From NCBI RefSeq assembly GCF_002287235.1, contig NZ_LMVP01000549.1, positions 1 through 53,485 of the forward strand: DNA of 53,485 nucleotides, given 5' to 3'. This DNA is from Methanosarcina spelaei (GTDB taxonomy: Archaea; Halobacteriota; Methanosarcinia; Methanosarcinales; Methanosarcinaceae). The translations under genes were made by a program, and so were the position numbers. Of this stretch, positions 32,697 to 41,600 are shown piece after piece (the stretch's first letter is position 1; each line of letters opens with the position of its first letter). The notes beneath the pieces were generated by a model. It had not been told where the DNA came from, did not search any database, and saw only the letters and a list, made by a program, of their open reading frames with translations.

Positions 32697-35600
32697 ATGA
32701 GCTTTTTTGGAAATGTCATAGGTACCATTATAGGTCAAGCAAAAATAGATAGCACTGATAATTTAATAAAATCCATTGCGGAGTTTAAATCTGAACTGAA
32801 CAAAGAGACCTCCATTCGATTTTTTGTTGCCGGTTCTAATGGCTCTGGACACCAGTCTACCACTGTTCATATTATGATGCGTCTCGTTTATGGTTTCAAA
32901 TATTCTAATACTATCGAAGTCTATTACGAGGAAAAAGAAATATCGGACAAACCTACAAAGGATAAACTCATTAATCTTATCCCTGGGCTTACAAATGAAA
33001 ATTTTGGAAGAGGAATTAATATTGGACCTGAAGGGCAGCAAGCTTCCATTAAATTCATCCTTTACGACCAAAAACAAAAACCCGGAGAACTAAAAAAGTT
33101 CGGTTTTACTGGCGGAGCGGACGATGAAGAGATAAATTACGCAAAAAATCTGAACACTACCTACTTCTTAAGATTACAACCCCTTAACTGGGATCATGAA
33201 TCAAAAATTGAATTTCTAGAAGAGGGAAAGACTGCTATCATCCTCGATAGTCTCAAGAAAAAAAATTATTTTTATGGAGCCTCCACCCTTGCTGCCGAAG
33301 ATTGGACTCCAATGATAGAATCCGCTCTCATAGGTCTCGCAAGAAGAAGGGTCGAGCTTGCCCAGATATTGTTTACTAAACTAGAAGCTAATCAAATTTT
33401 ATTAATGCCCGTATACGGTATTAGAGACGATGGTAAAATGCAGGCGGGAGAGAACGTGAAGCCGGAAGTCTTTATGTTTTCCTTACTGGCTTCTCTACTC
33501 TCACTGGCTCAGAGCAATGAAGGTTTGCCGAAAAAAACAGTCCTCGTTTCTTTTGGAGAAATAACAGAAAATACCTTTAGTAAAGTCGTTTCAGGCTGTG
33601 AATCTTTTCTTAATGAACAGCTCAGTTCTGCACGTCAATCCAGAAGTAATTTTAACCAGCGTACACCTCCCTGGATTAGAGAAAATAATAAGGCACTAGC
33701 ATACGTAAAAGCATTGGAGTTAATACAAGGGAAGATAGGAGAAACCGTAGGACTGCTAAATAACCTGAAAAGTCTTTATGTAAAGGATACAACCACTGTC
33801 GACGAACTAAACACCTTGCTCGATAACAATTCTCAAAATGTACTATATCTACAACTTGGTGGGATTCCTAATCCAGTATTCGATTACTTTTATTCAAAGG
33901 CAAATTTGCCCACCGTTTTTGAAGGTCAGGGTACTGCGGCAAAAGCATATTGTTATGGACTTCCCTATCTTCAATTGCCAAAAAATCCTTCTGGAATAAA
34001 ATATCCATCAGACCTGGTAGGAACAGGAAAAGATGGCCACGAAAATTTTGCTACCGCAATTAAAGCGATTTTCGAAATGTTTCCTTATGCTACAGATATC
34101 TACTTGGAAAATTCTAGCGAAGCAAAGACATATTTTCAAAATAAAGTGGAAATTCTCAGTGGTTTTATAAAACTCACCCTCTCTGTGGGAGACACTATTA
34201 TTAAGCAATATATGACATTATTGAAAGAAACTTATGGAAGTGAAAAAGAAGATAAACTCTTACTTGGAATCGTTGAGCTGAAAAAACAACTTCCCGTGGG
34301 CAATAAAATGCAGGAGGAATGTGTATTTTCAAGTATTTCTGCCTCTCTACAAAGTACTCGACTTGAAGATTTGCTTGAGCAGCTGAACAAAGCAATTACC
34401 CCAGAGAGGACCCTTAAATTGTTGGACGCTCTCCCAGCTGGAGGAATAAAGACATTTTATTCAAAAATCGTAACCGATGATTCCTTTTTGATTACCAATG
34501 CAGAGGTTACGTCTGTCTATGACAACGAGAAGGTATTGACAAGGATAAGTGTTACTGGAGAAACCAATAGTTTCCAGCTACCAATTACCGTGAGAACGTT
34601 TGACTTCACAAACTTTCCCGCTGGTCTGGCTTCTCATGGAGAATATATCGTCTCTGACGTAGAAGCAAAATGGGATTTGGAAGGAGCTCCTTGGATAGGT
34701 CTTCATACACCGGGATTTAGTCTTAATGTTTTCGATAACCCGACACCTGTAGAAGGCGTTGTTTTCGCTTCTCTTAAATCGCCTGCATCAACGCTGAGCC
34801 TTGATTTTCCAATGCAAACTCAATGGAACATAGAAGCTGACATGGAAAAACCTTATCCCAGTATAGGAACTGTCTCACAATTGCTTGGTGGTATTGACCC
34901 AATACAAAATCTTCCCGCTCCTCTTAATACCCTCATTGATCTAGGTATTAGTAAAATAAAAATTACCTACAACCAGGTAATACCTTCCATAAGCTTTTTG
35001 TGGATAAAGATTGAGCCAGGTAAGCAAACTAAATGGGATATTTTCCCCAACGTAACCGTTCAGAACTTGAGCATAGAGTTTTCTGTTTCCAATCCGGGAA
35101 ATTTATCGCAAAGAAAAATCTGCACTCAACTTGCAGGCTCCATAACCGTTGGGGAGGGGATTGTCAGCTTGTACGCTACCTATCCTAACTTTACCATATA
35201 TGGTAACTTAGATTCTGGGAAAATACAATTGAGCGATTTGCTTAAAATGTTTGCTCCAAACAATCAGATAGACTTGAAGTCATCAATAACCGAATTTAGG
35301 ACTTTTGTGATACCTGAAGAAAACTCCTTCTCTATCAGTGGAACTATTGAAGCAAACTGGCCGATTACTATTTGTGGAAAAAAACTATTTGAACTTGAAC
35401 AACTCTGCTTGCAGATTCAGATAAACGGCAATCAGAAACTTGCAATGATTGGTGCTGTAACGAGCATACTGCCTGGTTCGGGCAGTGAAATTGAAATTTC
35501 CATAACTACTACCTGGCAAAGTCAGGATCAAAGTATTATTTTTGAGGGTCGGCAAACCTCCGGCAAAATTCCTATAGGTGCTCTTATCAAAGAATATCTC

Positions 35601-38600
35601 GGCTGGGATACTGGGCAAGAACTTGGCATCGATGGGCTTGGCTTAACCATCGAAACAAAGACAAATTCCTACGAATTCAATGCTAAAACTGCTGAACCCT
35701 GGGAAATTCCCTTTCCTATTGAGGAATTAACAATTTTCGGTAAGGTAACAATTGGTTACAATAATGGCAGTCAGTCTATTAGTCCTCCCTTGCAACGTGT
35801 CAGCAAGGCTAAAATGCCTGTTTTGATTATAGATGAGGTAACACAAAACTTGCTTGTTTTGACTTCCGGCGAAAACAATCTCGGTCCATATGGCTATATC
35901 AGCGCCGAAATAGAATGGAACAATATTGACCTTCTAATCTCCTATAACTTTGAACCCACAGTCAAATGCTTTGAGGTTACCTGGGGTATCTTTACCGGGG
36001 AGATTAAAGCAACTCAAGAAGACGAAACACACTACGTAGCCACTATGCAGTTCACCCGCACGACGACCCTGGGAAGCATGATCGAAACCATGGTCTCCTG
36101 GGCTACAGGTTCGGAGTTTGGGCTTGCAGCGCCGTGGAATGTACTAGATAAGATCCCACTGAGCAACTTAAAACTCATTTGGGACTTTAAAGATAAAACT
36201 GTTAAATTTGAAGTCGATATTGGTCCTATTGATATTGGATTTTGCAAGATTAATTCGATCGGCGTTTGCTATACTAAAGAAAAGCAAGTTAATATTGAAC
36301 TTGATGCTTCCTTTATCTGGGGAAAAGAGATTGTTCAATGGGATGCCACCAAACCCGAGAATACACCCTCTCCAGGCGGCAGCGGAAACAGCTACCTGGA
36401 TCTGCGCCTTCTTGCCATGGGACAGCATGTAACAATCGATAAATTCATGCCATCTGGTATGACACAAATTAACACGGTTCAAGATGCCATAAAATGTATG
36501 GAACAACTGCCAGAACCCAAATCGGGGGAAATTCCGGCAATTACATTCGATGCAAACAGTTCCTGGTTATTCGGTGCGGATTTTGGGATTCTTCGCCTTG
36601 ATGCAAACAAAAAACAAATACAAAATAGACTGATGCCAGCATGTATACTGGAAGAAGAAGCTCCAAAGTACTTATTGACCCTGCAAACCGTCTTCAATGA
36701 TCCATACCTGTACGCCTTACGCATTGCTTTAGATGGCGATGCGGCAAAAATCTTCAAAGGGCTGGACTTCCAGATCATGTACCGTAAACTCAGCGATAAT
36801 ATTGGAGTTTACAGTGCGGAAATAGCATTACCTGACATTATGCGCTACCTGACAATAGGTGCCTACTCAATAACATTACCGGTTTTTGCCATTGATATAT
36901 ACTCAACCGGAGATTTCAAGGTAGACATCGGTTTCCCGTGGAATGTAGACTTTTCACGGTCCTTTTCCATTGAAGCGATTATCGCTCCGGGCATTCCATT
37001 AGTCGGATCGGGTGGTATTTATTTTGGGAAGTTACCTCAGGTAGCAGCCACAAATTTACCAGTAACCGCTAAAGGACAGTTCAATCCCATACTCGTGTTT
37101 GGGTTTGGGGCACAGTTAGGCGTGGGTAAGACGGTACAATATGGCATATTAAAAGCTGGAATTAGTTTGACGATGTTTGGTATTTTGGAAGGACTGCTAG
37201 CCAAATGGAACCCATATGAAGGCACAAGTACAGATACCAGTGACAGTCTCCAGCTCCAGGGGGATTATTACTTCTGGATGCAGGGAACTTTAGGGATTAT
37301 CGGCAAAATCTTCGGCACAGTTGATTTTGCAGTTGTCAAGGCAGATGTGAATATTACAATAAAGATGTATGCTCAAATTACCTTTGCCGCATACGAACCA
37401 ATACCAATTACCGTTGTGGCGTCTGTAGATGCTACTGCATCGCTGGTAATTAATCTGGGTCTATTTAAAATAAATTTGCACTTCAGTTTCTCTGTAAAAA
37501 TCAAGGAAACCTTAACTATTCCGTCACCTCAGGATCCCGAAAAAGCACCGTGGTTTGAGAATAATAAATACGGCCCAGGACGGCTCTCAGGTCCTATCCA
37601 CTGCAGATTGCGTGACCATAGGCTAGCACTAATGGGCATGGGCGCCGCTGAACAAATTACACCTGATTGGTCCAAATTGAGCAAACCCGCCGCATCAGCC
37701 TCATTAGAGGGCTACATATCTTTTGCATTAACTGTAGCTGGTGATAGGGCTTTTGATACTGGCGAAACTCCAGATCTATTAAAGCAGGATCCCTGTTATG
37801 TTGCAAGTACGTTTATTGATTCAGTACCAGCAGCCACGGAACATGATTTTACAAGCGCGAGAAAGGCTGAAGGACTTGAGGGTGAGAAGGATACTTCTTT
37901 TGAAATTCTGGCAAAACTGGTAGCCCGCTGGGCTATTGCTTCAATTCAGAATGAAAATGTAACTCCTGAACAAGTGGATGCTCTAGTTGTAAATGACAAA
38001 GGTTTAGAAGACCTTCTTGATTATTTAAATAATTCTCAGGAATCTATTCCTATCCCACTCCAAAGCATTGAGGCTTTCCTGTCGGACCAGATTCAACTGA
38101 CCTTATCCATGCCAAAGATCCAGGGAGAAGCAAACGCGGCATTCTTCCCCATGCCCTTGCCGTTAATTCTGGAAAGATCTGCATATGGTGATGCTCCAGC
38201 TCTTTCATATAGTCTAGATAAATATAACGCCATTGAAGCGGACTTCATTTCAGAACTGAAAGATTACTTTGATCAGTTGGCTGTCCAGGTGCAGGAGGAA
38301 AGCGGTAAAAAGGCAAAAGCTTTAATGTTAAGCGACGAGCAAGAAAATTCGGTTGGCAGTTTTATCTTCACTGACTATTTCAATTTAATCATGAGCCAGA
38401 TGCTGCAAGCTCTCCGCAGTGGCCTGCGTGATTTCAAGAGACCTATCAAATCAGGTGATACAGGCAACGAAATCGTCAAATGGGTAAATGATACGGGGGA
38501 GATAATCCAAGAAAAATACAAATTTACCCTTAATGATTTATTCGAAGGTAACGCCAATCATGAACTAAACAAAGGCTGCAAACTGATTCTACATTCTGTT

Positions 38601-41600
38601 GATTATACCATCCAGGCCGGTGACACCTTTAACTCTATTGCAACTAGGGACATATACGGAAACACCTTTGATGCTTTGACCCTGGCTAAAAAGGATGCAG
38701 ATGAAAGTGGCCTTCTGGTCGACGGACGAAAGATCACTTATCCAAACAGGGATGAATACACTGTAAGTGGATCGGTCTCTTTGAATGTAATCGCCGATCA
38801 TTTCAAAGTTTCGTTGGATGAATTGTTGGCTAACAGCAATATTCTGAAAGATGAAAAACTGCTGAAGCCCTTTGCGTTAATCACGCTTCCCGACTTTAGC
38901 TACACGACTAACGCTGAGGATACTTTAAGGTCCGTAGCCAAAGCCTATAATATCACCATTAAGGACCTGGCAAGCATTGATGATAATGGTGAAATTAAGG
39001 ATTTATTCTCGGACAGTGAACCATATATTGACCTAGTTCACCTGCCTCAATTCCAGGTTGGAGAATTGATAAAGGAGGCACAGCGTTCCAAAGCGTTAGA
39101 GCATCTTTCCTGCATGGTTTCACGTTACTATTTCCATGGGTTGCGCTTGCCTACTGATAAGATAGTCCCCAAAGAAGAAGGTATGTGGGTTACAAGGGAT
39201 AATAATGGCGTCCTTCATCTACCCGCAGCCGCTGGTTTGTTCGCGTTAACCGGGCAACAGATGGCTATTCCTCCGCTTGGAACCGATCCTCTGACCTTTT
39301 CCATAACTCGACCAAGCTCCGGTCTCGACTGGATACAGTTTAAAGATGAAGAGCAGCATGATGTTCAGACTCTATCATTATCCATCGTGCCTCCAGCTCC
39401 CGGAAACTACAGTGACGCACCCCAAGACGACTATCTTCGGATCCAGGCTCTGTGCAACTATGCAACCCAAAATCCTCTGGACCTGGAGCTGCAGTCCATC
39501 GGACCTCAATGTATGGTAACCAGTAATGAATCGGTATATCCTTTGTCCTCATCCATTCCCTATCAGTCATCAACTCCTATAACTTACCCTAGCAAAGGAA
39601 CGCTTGAAGGCGATAGACCACGCATATGGTATTTGCCCAAGGATATGCTGTCACTACCGCGTACTGATGCTCCTGAGATTGATCCATGTCCCTGTTTCAA
39701 CTTGCAAACTAACCACTATAATGAAGTGACCGGCAAAACTGACAAATCGCCGCTGAATTATTATGGATGGACCACAGCAATTGAGTTTACCATAAAGCGG
39801 TTGCCTGAAATTCCCGTTGAGGAGTCACTTAAGAAAACTTATGCCTATAATAACACCTATGAAATTATGGGTGCCAGTGGACAGGAAGTTGTGTTACTGG
39901 AACGTATTGTCCAGTCCATTCAGGACAATAATGCATTTTCTCAACTGGTTCTGGGATATCGGCTTAACAGCGATAAGGATGCGGTCCTCCGAGCTGAGAC
40001 AGGCTCCAGAATCACGATGGGCATATCGCAGGTAAACCTCTCGACTGTCACTCGTCCACCCAGCCTAATCGCACATGAACTTTTGGGGGCAGAGGAGATA
40101 GACAAAGCCATATTATTGAACACTCCTACAGAATTTATCAGGTTGTTATGGGAAGCGAGTATTACGCGGGCTGGCGGGTTCTACTTGTATTATTATGACG
40201 ATATCGATGGTGGGCTGCCTGACTTAATCTTCAATGACAAAGACGAAGCTATGGTCACTCTGATTGTTATTTATTCGCCTGAGAAGCCTGAGCAAAAAGA
40301 TCGCTTGCGCTCCTATATGAACTCTGTTTTGATCGGCGATCCTATTGACATGTCAACAAATGCAGTTGTTGCCCAAACTACTTCTTTGCCAGTTTTACAT
40401 GTGGTCAAAATCGGTGAGAGTCTGAACTCGATTGCGACTCAATATTACAGTAACTTATTGTCAATTGTGCAAAACAATCCTGAAATCTCTTTTACAAAGG
40501 ATGCAACTTTCACGTTGGTCAATGGAACCTATACTTGTACTGAGGATGGTATCAAATTGGCTGATATCGCCAAGTATTCCAAAATGGATGAAACGGAGAT
40601 TAAAGAAGCAAATCCGCGTTTGGATGAGAGTCGATGGACATATGGCCTGAAAAAGGGCACTCCTATTCGTTTGCCTAAGTCGGAGCTAACTGTGGGTGTG
40701 AGCCCAGGCGGTGAGACTTTGCAGAGCCTGGCTAACTATTACGGTTCAACCCCCACAGCGATTGCAGGGGAAAACCAATTCGTTGTCGATTTGCTCTCTG
40801 CAGGACAGTCATTAAATATTTGCACTGGTCCATTTATTCAGTCTGGATCCACGCTTCCGGATGTGCAGACCATCGGTGTTACCCGAAATCCCTTGCCTGA
40901 AATACCATATGATGATCCCTCTAATCCTGATTATGCCAAAAACTATTTGCTCAACCTCTATACAATTCTAGGAGTAAGTGTCGATGGGAATCAGGATTTC
41001 ATTGAAAGCAATATCGGGCTTCCTCTTAGCCCCCAGGTCGAATCACAACCCGATAATATGGACAAGATTCGTGCTGCTAAACCTTCGAATGATAAGGACC
41101 TAATATATTCAAAGTCAATACTCTATTCTAAATTACTTAGTGATATAAGAGTCAAAACCACAACAAAAGTAAAGCCTTACCAGTCCAACGGCCGGTTATT
41201 GCAGATTGATTATTCCTGGTACGACCTATTTGGGAACCGTCTGGTTACTCAGATTTATCAGAAATCGGAAGACGGCATAAACACGAAAAAGCCGATTCTG
41301 ACCGGTTATACTGATAGCTTGGTAGGACTGTCACAATGGCCTAGCACGTCAGCTCACTGGACTGTGGCTGCCAGCGCTACTCCAGATGACAGCTTTTTAC
41401 TGAAAATGACTATACGTTTTGTTTCCTCACCATTTGAGAAGCCCAAAGAAAGCGAGTCCAACCCTGAGCAGATTCTGGCACAACTCGAAGAAAAAGAACC
41501 CGAGCCCTGGCAGATTAGGGCACGTACAGCCTTTGTTATTTATGATCTGCTACTGAATCAATTGAACGATTCCAATGGGATAAATTTCTGGTTCGAGACC

